Shown in pieces: positions 32,481-41,021 of a DNA stretch of 64,000 nt. The stretch spans positions 682,001 through 746,000 of the forward strand of contig NZ_UGSI01000001.1 of assembly GCF_900454495.1 (NCBI RefSeq), written 5' to 3'. This stretch comes from Paenibacillus macerans (GTDB lineage Bacteria > Bacillota > Bacilli > Paenibacillales > Paenibacillaceae). Below the pieces are notes generated by a model. That model made no database searches. It was not told where the DNA came from and was given only the letters and a program-made list of their open reading frames with translations. A program made the position numbers and the translations under genes. Within the stretch, counting starts at the first letter, position 1. Each line of letters starts with the position of its first letter.

Positions 32481-32690
32481 AACGGTTGTCACCCGTGCTT
32501 ATTCGAGCGAAAAACAGTGGTTTCTTTTTTTAACGGTTGTACTCGCGCTTATTTAGGCGAAACCGCCCCAATTCTGCCGGAAAACGGGAATTAAGCTCGG
32601 CGGTAACCGTTACATTTTGTACTCGCTCATTTTTACCCAAATAGCGTCGCTCACAACCGTTGGAGTTTTTTCGTGCTTATTACGCTTCTG
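32481..32690. repeat. AACGGTTGT-type intergenic repeat cluster
   Basis: AACGGTTGTC (32481) and AACGGTTGT (32532) each begin a unit continuing CG-GCTTATT--GCGAAA. The inverted forms AACCGTT occur at 32605-32611 and 32655-32661, with AAATAGCGTCGCTCACAACCG before the last. Related sequence lies at 43016-43100 and 50041-50262. The gap 32358-32769 is otherwise empty. Confidence 0.65.
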
Positions 32691-32769
32691 CACTTGTCCT
32701 GCGGTTATGCGCCGATTTATGTGTTGAGCCGCTTTTCCTACAAAATATACCACGAATTAAGCTATATTG

Positions 32770-32799
32770 TTGACAAAACTTGCTTGAAATCGGTATAAT
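32770..32799 (+). promoter_or_regulatory. Consensus sigma-A promoter of yceD-rpmF
   Basis: TTGACA (32770-32775), 18-base spacer, TATAAT (32794-32799): both boxes are perfect. The start of transcription should fall around 32806, just before the yceD ribosome site. Confidence 0.85.
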
Positions 32800-32826
32800 A
32801 AATTTTGTTTGTTTGGAGTGATGCTG

Positions 32827-33354
32827 ATGTTTATTCATTTTCGCCAGGTGGCATCGTCGGAAGCTCCGGTGGAGATCCATCAGACCTTGGATGTCAGCCG
32901 GATTATTAAAGGCCGCAGGGACATCACCGGGATCAGTCCGCTTCAGGTTGATCTGCGGGCGGAAGCCTCCGGCGGCGGAGTGGTCGATGTCAAGGGCAAG
33001 CTGACGGCCGAACTCGACATGACTTGCTCCAGATGCCTGAAGCCTTTGAAACGCACGGTCGCAGCGGAATTTGCGGAGAGCTTCAAACAAAGTGACGATC
33101 CCGAGATGGACATGCAAGCGCAGGATGAAGACGACGATCTGCAATATGTCGCCGAGGACAAAGTGGACTTGACGCCATATGTGGAGGAAACGTTATTGCT
33201 GAATCTGCCGTTTGCCGCTGTCTGCAAGGAATCCTGCAAAGGGCTTTGCCCCAACTGCGGAGCCGATCTGAACGAACGGGAATGCGGCTGCAACACCGAA
33301 GTGATCGATCCGCGCCTCGCAGCGCTCGGTGATTTTTTCAAAAGTAAGCAGTAA
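32827..33354 (+). CDS. yceD: DUF177 domain protein YceD (23S rRNA accumulation protein)
   Basis: A 175-residue protein of the DUF177/YceD family, almost always co-transcribed with rpmF and linked to 23S rRNA maturation. Four conserved Cys are visible: MTCSRCLKPLKR in the first half and AVCKESCKGLCPNCGADLN in the second, suggesting a zinc-binding C-terminal part. Tail acidic clusters (QDEDDDL) are typical. ATG at 32827 gives the best spacing from TTGGAGTG; ATG at 32821 is too close. A perfect promoter lies 28 bases upstream. Confidence 0.9.
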   Translation: MFIHFRQVASSEAPVEIHQTLDVSRIIKGRRDITGISPLQVDLRAEASGGGVVDVKGKLTAELDMTCSRCLKPLKRTVAAEFAESFKQSDDPEMDMQAQDEDDDLQYVAEDKVDLTPYVEETLLLNLPFAAVCKESCKGLCPNCGADLNERECGCNTEVIDPRLAALGDFFKSKQ

Positions 33355-33409
33355 AACACGAATAAAGCACACCGTGAAATGGGTTGACTTGAATAAGGAG
33401 GTGGGAACC

Positions 33410-33583
33410 ATGGCAGTACCTCAACGGAGAACGTCCAAAACGCGCCGCGACAAACGCCGCACGCACTTCAAATTGGCTGTGCCGGGCATGGTGAAATGTG
33501 AACAATGCGGAGAATTGAAGCTTGCTCACCACGTATGCAAAGTTTGCGGAACATACAAATCGAGAGAAATTATTGGCCAATAA
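33410..33583 (+). CDS. rpmF: 50S ribosomal protein L32
   Basis: The 57-residue L32, starting MAVPQRRTSKTRRDKRRTHF. It ends with a zinc ribbon CEQCGELKLAHHVCKVCG carrying all four Cys, the zinc-dependent form. AAGGAGGTGG precedes ATG at 33410. Co-transcribed with yceD and followed by a terminator. Confidence 0.98.
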   Translation: MAVPQRRTSKTRRDKRRTHFKLAVPGMVKCEQCGELKLAHHVCKVCGTYKSREIIGQ

Positions 33584-33601
33584 GCTGTATCATGAATTCC
33601 A

Positions 33602-33638
33602 AGTAGTACTTCATTTCGGTGAGGTGCTATTTTTTTTG
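33602..33638 (+). terminator. Terminator after rpmF
   Basis: AGTAGTACTTCA / TGAGGTGCTATT (with G-U pairs) and T8. Confidence 0.75.
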
Positions 33639-33781
33639 CCGGGAGGTTCCGCGTGAATGGCGGAAGAATATGCGGGCAGCCGCTTCCCGGCCGCTCCGCG
33701 GAGGTTGCCCGAAAGTCCCCGGCCCGCAACGTTTCCGGCAATGCCACTTTCTTTTTGCCCTGGGATGTTTTATACTAAAAT

Positions 33782-33798
33782 TTAGTACCAGGTTCTAA
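33782..33798 (+). promoter_or_regulatory. FapR operator
   Basis: TTAGTACCAGGTTCTAA is a near-perfect 17-bp palindrome matching the FapR site TTAGTACCTRNTACTAA. It lies immediately after a TATACT -10-like box (33771-33776), so bound FapR would block this promoter and malonyl-CoA would relieve it. Confidence 0.88.
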
Positions 33799-33814
33799 TG
33801 CTAAAAATAGATTC

Positions 33815-33835
33815 CTGCAAAAGTGCAGTTTTTTT
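33815..33835 (+). terminator. Short hairpin plus T7 in the fapR leader (possible attenuator)
   Basis: CTGCA-AAAG-TGCAG directly followed by TTTTTTT, 17 bases after the FapR operator. The same TGCAAAAGTGCA unit belongs to the dispersed repeat family seen at 19.9 kb and recurs at 33874-33889 and 33923-33938. It may attenuate the long leader or be a harmless insertion. Confidence 0.5.
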
Positions 33836-34046
33836 CGGCGTGAATTATGAACGGCGAGGGAAGGCCTGCAGCTCCTGCATTTTTGCGGGAATTTGCGTTA
33901 ATTCGCTTGGACAGCCGAAAAGAACTGCAGTTTTGCAGACTTTGGACGACATGTTTTGGAAATTTGGAAGTATAGAGGCTTAGCCGGTTCAGTTCAGTGA
34001 CGAACTGTCTCTATGATCATCAGGGAGGGGAACACCCATCGAACGT

Positions 34047-34628
34047 TTGCCCAAAAAGGCGAGACAACAGCAGCTCGTCCAAATTATCGAAGAAAATCCG
34101 TTCATCACGGACCAGGAGCTCACCCGGCGGCTGAAAGTCAGCATTCAGACGATCCGGCTCGACCGGATGGAGCTCGGGATCCCGGAGCTGCGGGAGCGGA
34201 TGAAGCTGATGGCGGAGCGTTCTTACGACCAGGTCAGGTCGCTGCCGCTCCATGAAGTCATCGGGGAAATCGTGGACCTGCAGCTGGACAAAAGCGGGAT
34301 CTCGATCTTTGAAATTCGCGAGGAGCATGTGTTTTCCCGGACCGGCATCGCCCGCGGCCATCATGTATTCGCCCAGGCCAACTCCTTGGCCGTCGCCGTT
34401 ATCAATGACGAAATCGCGCTGACGTTTTCCGCGGATATCCGCTTTATCCGTTCGGTGCATTTGGGGGAGAAGTGCATCGCCAAAGCGTATGTGCGCTCCT
34501 CGGGGCAAAAGGGAAAAGCCCGGGTAGAGGTTTTTACATATGTCGGCGAAGAGATGGTGTTTCAAGGAAACTTCGTCATTTACCGTTCTACGGGAGAGGA
34601 CAGACATGAAGGAGGAAAATCATCATGA
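34047..34628 (+). CDS. fapR: Transcription factor FapR (fatty acid and phospholipid regulator)
   Basis: Malonyl-CoA-sensing repressor of lipid synthesis genes. The 193-residue protein has a DeoR-like HTH (FITDQELTRRLKVSIQTIRL, residues 19-38) and a hot-dog effector domain (GHHVFAQANSLAVAVINDE). The only canonical start near the N-terminus is TTG at 34047, yet AGGGAGGGG (34022-34030) is 16 bases away and 7 bases from an in-frame ATC at 34038. The true start may be that non-standard codon. It begins the plsX-fabH-fabD-fabG-acpP operon and overlaps plsX by four bases. Confidence 0.92.
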   Translation: MPKKARQQQLVQIIEENPFITDQELTRRLKVSIQTIRLDRMELGIPELRERMKLMAERSYDQVRSLPLHEVIGEIVDLQLDKSGISIFEIREEHVFSRTGIARGHHVFAQANSLAVAVINDEIALTFSADIRFIRSVHLGEKCIAKAYVRSSGQKGKARVEVFTYVGEEMVFQGNFVIYRSTGEDRHEGGKSS

Positions 34629-35611
34629 GAATCGCCATTGATGCCATGGGCGGGGATCATGCGCCGCAAAGCACCGTCGATGGGGCGCTGGCCGCGGCCA
34701 GGGAATGGAGCGACACGGAGATCGTGCTGGTCGGCAAAGAACAGGTGCTAAAGCCGATGCTGGAGGGCGCTCCGGCCAATCTGCGCATTCATCCCGCGGA
34801 GGAAATTATCGAAGCGGAGGATGAGCCGGTCAAAGCCGTCCGGCGCAAAAAGGACGCTTCGATGGTCGTCGCCGGCCGGCTCGTCCGCGAGGGCGAAGCC
34901 GATGCGATGATTTCGGCCGGCAACACCGGTGCGCTCATGACCACCGGGCTGCTCGTCGTCGGCCGTATGGAAGGGATCGAGCGGCCGGCGCTGGCGCCGA
35001 TGATCCCGACCGTTGACGAGCGCGGCGTGCTGGCGCTCGATCTTGGCGCCAACATGGACGCGAAGCCGGAGCATTTGGCGCAGTACGCGCTGATGGGCAG
35101 CGTTTACCGCGAGAAGGTGCACGGGATCGCGAAGCCGCGCGTCGGGCTTTTGAACGTCGGCACCGAGGCGATGAAAGGCAATGAGCTGACCAAGGCGGCT
35201 TATCCGCTGCTGAAGGAGCTGCCGGTCAATTTTGTCGGCAATGTGGAAGCCCGCGATATTTTGACCGGTGCTTGCGATGTGCTGGTGTGCGACGGGTTTG
35301 CCGGCAATATTTTGCTCAAATCGCTGGAAGGCACGGCGGGCACGCTGTTTTCGATTTTAAAGCGGGAATTTACGAAATCATGGAAAAACAAGCTGGCCGC
35401 GGCGGTGCTGATGCCGTCGCTGCGCGGGCTGAAGCAGACGCTCGACTACAAGGAGCACGGGGGAGCGCCGCTGCTTGGGCTTGGCGGACTTGTCGTCAAA
35501 GGGCATGGCTCTTCGGACGGAGGAGCGATCAAAAACGCCGTGCGCCAGGCGCGTTTAGCGCTGCAAAACAAACTGACGGAGAGCATAGCACGGGAAATCA
35601 GCGGGAAGTGA
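34625..35611 (+). CDS. plsX: Phosphate acyltransferase PlsX
   Basis: Converts acyl-ACP and phosphate to acyl-phosphate for the PlsY step of phosphatidic acid synthesis; a peripheral membrane enzyme. The 328-residue protein has IAIDAMGGDHAPQSTVDGA at the start, SAGNTGALMTTGLLVVGRM (about residues 97-115), DGFAGNILLKSLEG and GAPLLGLGGLVVKGHGSSD. ATG overlaps the fapR stop (ATGA), coupling regulator and enzyme. Confidence 0.97.
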   Translation: MRIAIDAMGGDHAPQSTVDGALAAAREWSDTEIVLVGKEQVLKPMLEGAPANLRIHPAEEIIEAEDEPVKAVRRKKDASMVVAGRLVREGEADAMISAGNTGALMTTGLLVVGRMEGIERPALAPMIPTVDERGVLALDLGANMDAKPEHLAQYALMGSVYREKVHGIAKPRVGLLNVGTEAMKGNELTKAAYPLLKELPVNFVGNVEARDILTGACDVLVCDGFAGNILLKSLEGTAGTLFSILKREFTKSWKNKLAAAVLMPSLRGLKQTLDYKEHGGAPLLGLGGLVVKGHGSSDGGAIKNAVRQARLALQNKLTESIAREISGK

Positions 35612-35615
35612 GTGA

Positions 35616-36611
35616 TTGAAGCTAATGAAGTTAAGTTCGGTAGGGATTATCGGGACCGGGAAATACGTTCCCGAAAAAGTGTTGACGAATGCCGATTTGG
35701 AAAAAATGGTGGATACCAATGACGAGTGGATCGTGTCGCGGACGGGCATCCGGGAACGCCATATCGCCGCTCCGGAGCAAGCGACGTCCGACCTGGCGTA
35801 TGAGGCTGCGGTGCAGGCGTTAAAGTCCGCGGGCTTGGCGGCGGAGGATCTGGATCTGATTATCGTGGCCACGATTACGCCGGATATGGCGTTTCCGTCC
35901 ACGGCCTGCATTTTACAGGATAAGCTCGGAGCCAAAAAAGCGGCCGCGTTCGACCTGTCCGCCGCCTGTTCGGGGTTCGTCTACAGCATGGCCGCAGCCA
36001 ACGGTTTTATTCAGACGGGAATGTACAAAAACGCATTGGTGATCGGCGCCGACACCTTGTCCCGCATCACCGACTATACGGACCGCAATACATGCGTGCT
36101 GTTCGGCGACGGGGCGGGCGCGGTTGTACTTGGCGAGGTGCCGGAAGGACGCGGGTTCCTCTCCTTCGACCTGGGCGCGGAAGGCGCCGGCGGCGTGCAG
36201 CTTAACCTGCCTGCGGGCGGCTCCCGGCTTCCGGCTTCGGAGGCGACGGTTGCGGAGCGTAAGCATTACCTTTATATGAACGGCCGCGAAGTGTTCAAAT
36301 TCGCGGTACGCGTGATGGAGAATGCGACCGAGGAAGTCTTGCGCAAAGCGGGCAAGAGCAAAGAGGACATCGATTTGTTCGTGCCGCATCAGGCCAATAT
36401 CCGCATTATTCAATCGGCGATGCAGCGGCTGAATTTGTCGGAGGAGAAATGCGTCATTAATGTAGACAAATACGCCAACACGTCGGCGGCTTCGATTCCG
36501 CTCGCGCTCGTTGAAGCGGCGGAAGAAGGCCGGATGAAGGAAGGCGACACGCTGCTATTGGTCGGCTTCGGCGGCGGCTTGACCTGGGGGGCTTCCGTGC
36601 TGGTGTGGTAG
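35616..36611 (+). CDS. fabH: Beta-ketoacyl-ACP synthase III
   Basis: Starts fatty acid chains by condensing acyl-CoA with malonyl-ACP. The 331-residue protein has the catalytic Cys in FDLSAACSGFVYSMA (about residue 115), the His in FVPHQANIRI (about 255) and the Asn in NVDKYANTSAASIPLAL (about 285). The start is either TTG at 35616, which has GGGAAGTGAG just before it, or ATG at 35625. It lies four bases after plsX. Confidence 0.96.
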   Translation: MKLMKLSSVGIIGTGKYVPEKVLTNADLEKMVDTNDEWIVSRTGIRERHIAAPEQATSDLAYEAAVQALKSAGLAAEDLDLIIVATITPDMAFPSTACILQDKLGAKKAAAFDLSAACSGFVYSMAAANGFIQTGMYKNALVIGADTLSRITDYTDRNTCVLFGDGAGAVVLGEVPEGRGFLSFDLGAEGAGGVQLNLPAGGSRLPASEATVAERKHYLYMNGREVFKFAVRVMENATEEVLRKAGKSKEDIDLFVPHQANIRIIQSAMQRLNLSEEKCVINVDKYANTSAASIPLALVEAAEEGRMKEGDTLLLVGFGGGLTWGASVLVW

Positions 36612-36659
36612 GCCGCCGGGTTTGACAAAGGGTATTTTTTAAATGGGGAGTGCTGCAAG

Positions 36660-37595
36660 ATGGGCAAATTGGCATTTGTTTTTCCCGGACAGGGTTCCCA
36701 AAGCGTCGGAATGGGTAAGGATATATATGACGCGCTGCCTTCGTCCCGGAACTTATTTGATATCGCGGATGAAAAATTGGGTTTTCCGCTGACCCGGCTT
36801 GTTTTTGAAGGGCCGGAAAGCGAATTGAAGCAGACGGCCAACACGCAGCCGGCGCTGCTTACGACCAGTGTGGCGCTGCACCAGGCGTTTGCGGCCAAAG
36901 GCTTTGCGCCGGATTATGTCGCCGGACACAGCCTGGGCGAGTACAGCGCGTTAACGGCGGCCGGGGCGCTTGCTTTTGAAGACGCCGTCTCGATCGTGCG
37001 CGCTCGCGGCGAATACATGGAGCAGGCCGTACCCGGCGGGCAGGGGGCGATGGCCGCGGTGCTTGGCGGCGAACGCGAGGCGCTGGCCCAGCTCTGCGCC
37101 GATATTACCGCCGGCGGAGCGCTGGTGGAGCTCGCCAACGTCAACTGCCCGGGGCAGATCGTCGTCTCCGGCAGCAAGGAAGGCGTGGCGCAGGTCGCCG
37201 AACGCGTCAAGGAGATCGGGGCCAAACGGGCGATCCCGCTTGAAGTCAGCGGACCGTTTCATTCCTCGCTGATGAGAGCGGCGGCGGAGCGTCTGAAGGA
37301 CAAGCTTAAGGGCGTAACGTTCAAGGATGCTTCCGTTCCGGTCGTTGCGAATGTGACCGCAAGCCCGGTTCAAAGCGCGGGCGATATTTCCAAGCTGCTT
37401 GTTGAGCAAGTGTATTCGCCCGTGCTTTGGGAGGACAGCGTTGCCTGGCTGATTGCGCAGGGTGTAGACACCTTCGTGGAGATCGGGCCGGGAAGCGTGC
37501 TTACCGGACTTATCAAAAAAATCGACAAATCGGTGCGTCTGTTCAACGTAAGCGGCTTGGAGAGCCTGGAGCAGACCGCGGCCGCGCTGGGATAG
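36660..37595 (+). CDS. fabD: Malonyl-CoA:ACP transacylase
   Basis: Loads malonate from CoA onto acyl carrier protein. The 311-residue protein shows FVFPGQGSQSVGMGKDI at the start, the nucleophile Ser in AGHSLGEYSALTAAGAL (about residue 90), and the catalytic His in VSGPFHSSLM (about 200). ATG at 36660 is preceded by GGGGAG. A 230-base gap before fabG contains no gene but includes a hairpin repeat. Confidence 0.97.
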   Translation: MGKLAFVFPGQGSQSVGMGKDIYDALPSSRNLFDIADEKLGFPLTRLVFEGPESELKQTANTQPALLTTSVALHQAFAAKGFAPDYVAGHSLGEYSALTAAGALAFEDAVSIVRARGEYMEQAVPGGQGAMAAVLGGEREALAQLCADITAGGALVELANVNCPGQIVVSGSKEGVAQVAERVKEIGAKRAIPLEVSGPFHSSLMRAAAERLKDKLKGVTFKDASVPVVANVTASPVQSAGDISKLLVEQVYSPVLWEDSVAWLIAQGVDTFVEIGPGSVLTGLIKKIDKSVRLFNVSGLESLEQTAAALG

Positions 37596-37756
37596 CGTTC
37601 AGACCCGCATCTGATGCTACGGTGCGGATCGCCGCAAAGGAGCGATACGGCTGGCTGAAGGATCCCGCGTTCGGCGGCAAGCCGGCCGGATGGAGAGCAG
37701 CGGGCCGTGCTTCAAGAATGGCGACATAGACAAAATGGAAATTTCATAAAGTACGA

Positions 37757-37795
37757 GTTCAAAAAGTCAGGCTTTCAAAAGATGACTGTTTGAAC
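37757..37795. repeat. Hairpin repeat upstream of fabG
   Basis: GTTCAAAAAGTCA (37757-37769) pairs with TGACTGTTTGAAC (37783-37795), one mismatch. With the preceding ATTTCATAAA it resembles 5892-5940 upstream of the aromatic exporter gene, and AGAGGTAGTTCAAAAAGC at the right edge looks like another member. Confidence 0.6.
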
Positions 37796-37826
37796 GACCT
37801 CTAAAATTTGCTGAAAGGAGATGAAC

Positions 37827-38579
37827 ATGATGAATAGACCGCTTCAGGGCAAAACCGCCCTCGTTACCGGAGCGTCGCGCGGCATCGGGCGCAGCATCGC
37901 GCTGGCGTTCGCCGCAGCCGGGGCCGATGTGGCCGTCAATTATGCCGGGAACGAACAGGCCGCGGCGGGCGTTGTCGCGGAAATCGAGGCGTTTGGCGTC
38001 AAAGCGTACGCCGTCAAAGCCCATGTCGGAAGCAGCCAGCAGTTTGAGGATATGGTCAAAGGCATGCTGGACGCCTGGGGCCGGATCGACATTCTGGTGA
38101 ATAACGCGGGCATTACTAGAGATAATTTAATTATGCGCATGAAGGAAGAAGAGTTCGATCAGGTCATCGAGACGAATCTCAAAGGCGTATTCAACGGCAT
38201 TAAAGCCGTGACCCGGCCGATGATGAAACAGCGCTCCGGGCGCATCATCAACATTTCCTCGGTCGTCGGCGTGCTCGGCAATGCGGGGCAGGCCAATTAC
38301 GTGGCGGCCAAAGCCGGGGTCATCGGTCTGACGAAATCGTCGGCCCGCGAGCTGGCCTCGCGCGGTATTACGGTGAACTGCATTGCGCCCGGGTTTATCG
38401 AAACCGACATGACCGACAAGTTGTCTGATGAACTGCGTCAAAGCACGCTGGCCGGCATTCCGCTGGCGCGTTTGGGCCAGCCGGAGGAAATCGCGAATGT
38501 CGCCGTATTTCTCGCTTCGGACGGCGCGTCCTACATGACCGGACAAACGCTCCATGTCGACGGCGGGATGTATATGTAA
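37827..38579 (+). CDS. fabG: 3-oxoacyl-ACP reductase
   Basis: NADPH-dependent short-chain dehydrogenase of fatty acid elongation. The 250-residue protein has the nucleotide motif TGASRGIGRSIALAFAAAG, NNAGITRDNLIMRM and the Ser-Tyr-Lys triad (NISSVVG, then NYVAAKAG). Of three clustered ATG codons, 37827 is 6 bases after AAAGGAG; 37830 is equally possible, while 37821 touches that site. Confidence 0.97.
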   Translation: MMNRPLQGKTALVTGASRGIGRSIALAFAAAGADVAVNYAGNEQAAAGVVAEIEAFGVKAYAVKAHVGSSQQFEDMVKGMLDAWGRIDILVNNAGITRDNLIMRMKEEEFDQVIETNLKGVFNGIKAVTRPMMKQRSGRIINISSVVGVLGNAGQANYVAAKAGVIGLTKSSARELASRGITVNCIAPGFIETDMTDKLSDELRQSTLAGIPLARLGQPEEIANVAVFLASDGASYMTGQTLHVDGGMYM

Positions 38580-38647
38580 TTGCATCCCTCGCTTCTATGG
38601 CATTTTAGCGGCAATTCTCGTATAATACCAAAGAGGAGGTGAACCGG

Positions 38648-38881
38648 ATGTCCGATGTATTGGAACGCGTAAAACGCATTGTAGTGGATCGCCTCGGCGC
38701 TGACGAAGCCGAAGTGACGCTGGAAGCGTCTTTCAAAGATGACCTTGGTGCTGATTCGCTCGACGTAGTTGAATTGGTCATGGAGTTGGAAGATGAATTC
38801 GATCTGGAAATTTCAGACGAAGATGCTGAGAAGATTACGACCGTAGGTGAAGTTGTAAACTACATACAATCTCATACCTAA
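38648..38881 (+). CDS. acpP: Acyl carrier protein
   Basis: The 77-residue carrier of growing acyl chains. The phosphopantetheine site is Ser37 in LGADSLDVVELVMELEDEF, and the protein is strongly acidic. GAGGAGGTG precedes ATG at 38648; an in-frame GTG at 38639 overlaps that site. The hairpin AAGTCCCG/CGGGACTT (38892-38925) follows before fabF and may set ACP above fabF expression. Confidence 0.98.
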   Translation: MSDVLERVKRIVVDRLGADEAEVTLEASFKDDLGADSLDVVELVMELEDEFDLEISDEDAEKITTVGEVVNYIQSHT

Positions 38882-38891
38882 TGTCATTCCA

Positions 38892-38925
38892 AAGTCCCGT
38901 ACCTCCTTATAAGTAGGCGGGACTT
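38892..38925 (+). terminator. Hairpin between acpP and fabF
   Basis: AAGTCCCG / CGGGACTT with a partly paired 18-base interior and a weak T-tail. It could be a partial terminator. Confidence 0.45.
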
Positions 38926-39008
38926 CTCCTCATTTTGACATGAGGTCGTTTTCTTTTTTTAAAAAACATTTGCATGGTACACATGTAGTCCATACGAGGT
39001 GAGTGTGT

Positions 39009-40247
39009 TTGAGGCATAGAGTAGTGATAACGGGGATGGGCGCCATAACCGCGCTCGGACAAGATCTGGATACGTTTTGGAACAACCTGGTGCAGGGGAA
39101 GTCCGGCGTTTCCGCTATCGACTCGTTTGATGTTAGTGAATATCCGACGCGTATTGCCGCATCGGTGAAAGACTTTAATCCCGAAGATTACATGGACCGC
39201 AAGGAAGGGCGGAAAATGGACCGCTTTGTTCAGTTTGCCACGGCGGCAGCCAAAAGCGCTTTGCAGGACAGCGGCTTGAACATTGGCGAGCAGGCCGACC
39301 CCGAGCGGGTGGGCGTGATGATCGGTTCAGGGATCGGCGGTCTCGGTACCTGGGAGGATCAGCATAACATTTTGCTGGAAAAAGGCCCGAAGCGCGTGAG
39401 TCCCTTTTTTATTCCCATGATGATTGCGAATATGGCTTCCGGTCACGTCTCGATTTTGTTCGGCGCCAAAGGGCCCAACACGACGACGGTGACGGCGTGC
39501 GCTACCGGAACTCATTCCATCGGCGATTCGTACAAGCTCATCCAGCGGGGTGACGCCGATGTGATGATTTGCGGCGGCGCGGAAGCGACGATCCGCCCGA
39601 CCGGTCTGGCGGGATTCTGCTCCATGCGGGCGATGTCGACGCGCAATGACGAGCCGGAGAAAGCGAGCCGGCCGTTTGACCTTGAGCGCGACGGATTCGT
39701 TATGGGCGAAGGCGCGGGGATTTTTATTTTGGAAGAACTGGAACACGCGAAGAAGCGCGGCGCGAAAATTTACGGCGAGATCATCGGCTACGGGCTTAGC
39801 GCGGACGCTCACCATATGACCGAACCGGACCCGAACGGGCCGGAGCGCTGCATGAAGATGGCGATCCGCGATGCCGGCATTGCGCCTGAGCAGATCGATT
39901 ATATCAACGCCCATGGCACTTCGACGCCGGTCGGCGACCGCTCGGAAACGATCGCGATCAAAAACGCGCTGGGCGATCACGCCTACAAGGTGGCCGTCAG
40001 CTCGACGAAGTCGATGACCGGGCATTTGCTGGGCGCCGCGGGCGGCGTCGAAGGCGTGATTTGCGGACTGACGCTGAAGCACGGCGTGATCCCGCCGACG
40101 ATCAATCTGGAGCATCCGGACCCGGAATGCGATCTGGATTACGTTCCCAACGTAGCGAGAAAGGCCGATGTGCGGGTGGCCATGTCCAATTCCTTCGGTT
40201 TCGGCGGACACAACGCCACGATCATTATGAAGAAACTCGAAGCATAA
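39009..40247 (+). CDS. fabF: Beta-ketoacyl-ACP synthase II
   Basis: Elongating condensing enzyme, important for temperature control of membrane composition. The 412-residue protein has the Cys-His-His triad: TVTACATGTHSIGD (about residue 163), NAHGTSTPVGD (about 303) and STKSMTGHLLGAAGG (about 338). TTG at 39009 is 5 bases after GAGGTGAG; the in-frame GTG at 39003 overlaps that site. rnc follows after 13 bases. Confidence 0.97.
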   Translation: MRHRVVITGMGAITALGQDLDTFWNNLVQGKSGVSAIDSFDVSEYPTRIAASVKDFNPEDYMDRKEGRKMDRFVQFATAAAKSALQDSGLNIGEQADPERVGVMIGSGIGGLGTWEDQHNILLEKGPKRVSPFFIPMMIANMASGHVSILFGAKGPNTTTVTACATGTHSIGDSYKLIQRGDADVMICGGAEATIRPTGLAGFCSMRAMSTRNDEPEKASRPFDLERDGFVMGEGAGIFILEELEHAKKRGAKIYGEIIGYGLSADAHHMTEPDPNGPERCMKMAIRDAGIAPEQIDYINAHGTSTPVGDRSETIAIKNALGDHAYKVAVSSTKSMTGHLLGAAGGVEGVICGLTLKHGVIPPTINLEHPDPECDLDYVPNVARKADVRVAMSNSFGFGGHNATIIMKKLEA

Positions 40248-40260
40248 GGGGTTAAGTCCG

Positions 40261-40965
40261 GTGAATGGAGATCTGAAGCAGTTACAGCAAAAACTTGGGC
40301 TGTCGTTCCAAAACAGGCAGCTTTTGAAACAGGCCTTCACCCATGCATCTTACGTTAACGAGCACCGCTTCAGTCAGTATGAGGATAACGAGCGCCTGGA
40401 GTTTCTTGGCGATGCCGTGCTTGAATTGACCGTTTCGGAGCATTTATACCGGTTATTTCCGGACCGTCCCGAAGGCGAATTGACGAAGCTGCGCGCCGCG
40501 ATCGTATGCGAGCCGTCGCTGGTGAGATTCGCCGAAAGTCTGGAATTCGGCCATTACGTATTGTTAGGGAAAGGGGAGGAACTGACGGGGGGACGGACGC
40601 GCCCGGCGCTGCTGGCCGACGTGTTTGAGTCTTTTATCGGCGCGTTATACCTGGATCAGGGCCTGGAAGCCGTTACTGCGTTCCTTCATCGCCATGTATT
40701 TTCCCAGCTGACCTTTGACGGGAAACTACAGACGAGCGATTACAAAACAGAGCTGCAGGAGCTGACGCAGCATCATAATATGGGTACGCTGGAATACCGG
40801 ATCATCGAAGAGCGGGGGCCCGCCCATGAGCGCGAATTCGTCTCCGAAGTTTGGATGGAAGGCCGCGCGCTCGGCCGGGGAACCGGCCGGTCCAAAAAGG
40901 AAGCCGAGCAGCAGGCCGCGGCTGTAGCGCTGAATGTGTTGAAGGCGTCCGATTCCCGAGATTAA
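40261..40965 (+). CDS. rnc: Ribonuclease III
   Basis: Double-strand-specific endoribonuclease for rRNA processing and antisense RNA turnover. The 234-residue protein has the catalytic signature NERLEFLGDAVLELTVSEHL (residues 43-62), the second acidic patch LADVFESFIGALYLDQG, and a C-terminal dsRNA-binding domain (DYKTELQELTQHH, GTGRSKKEAEQQAAAVAL). GTG at 40261 follows AAGGGG. In Bacillus smc follows directly; here a terminator and about 5.4 kb of accessory DNA intervene. Confidence 0.97.
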   Translation: MNGDLKQLQQKLGLSFQNRQLLKQAFTHASYVNEHRFSQYEDNERLEFLGDAVLELTVSEHLYRLFPDRPEGELTKLRAAIVCEPSLVRFAESLEFGHYVLLGKGEELTGGRTRPALLADVFESFIGALYLDQGLEAVTAFLHRHVFSQLTFDGKLQTSDYKTELQELTQHHNMGTLEYRIIEERGPAHEREFVSEVWMEGRALGRGTGRSKKEAEQQAAAVALNVLKASDSRD

Positions 40966-40976
40966 GTCATGAAATG

Positions 40977-41021
40977 AAAAGGCTGTTCCGCAGGTTTTAG
41001 TACCTGGGAGCAGCCTTTTTT
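40977..41021 (+). terminator. Terminator after rnc
   Basis: AAAAGGCTG / CAGCCTTTTTT encloses an inner TCC-CAGGT/ACCTG-GGA helix. It ends the lipid-rnc transcript before the insertion. The gap 41022-41334 has no gene I can support. Confidence 0.85.
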
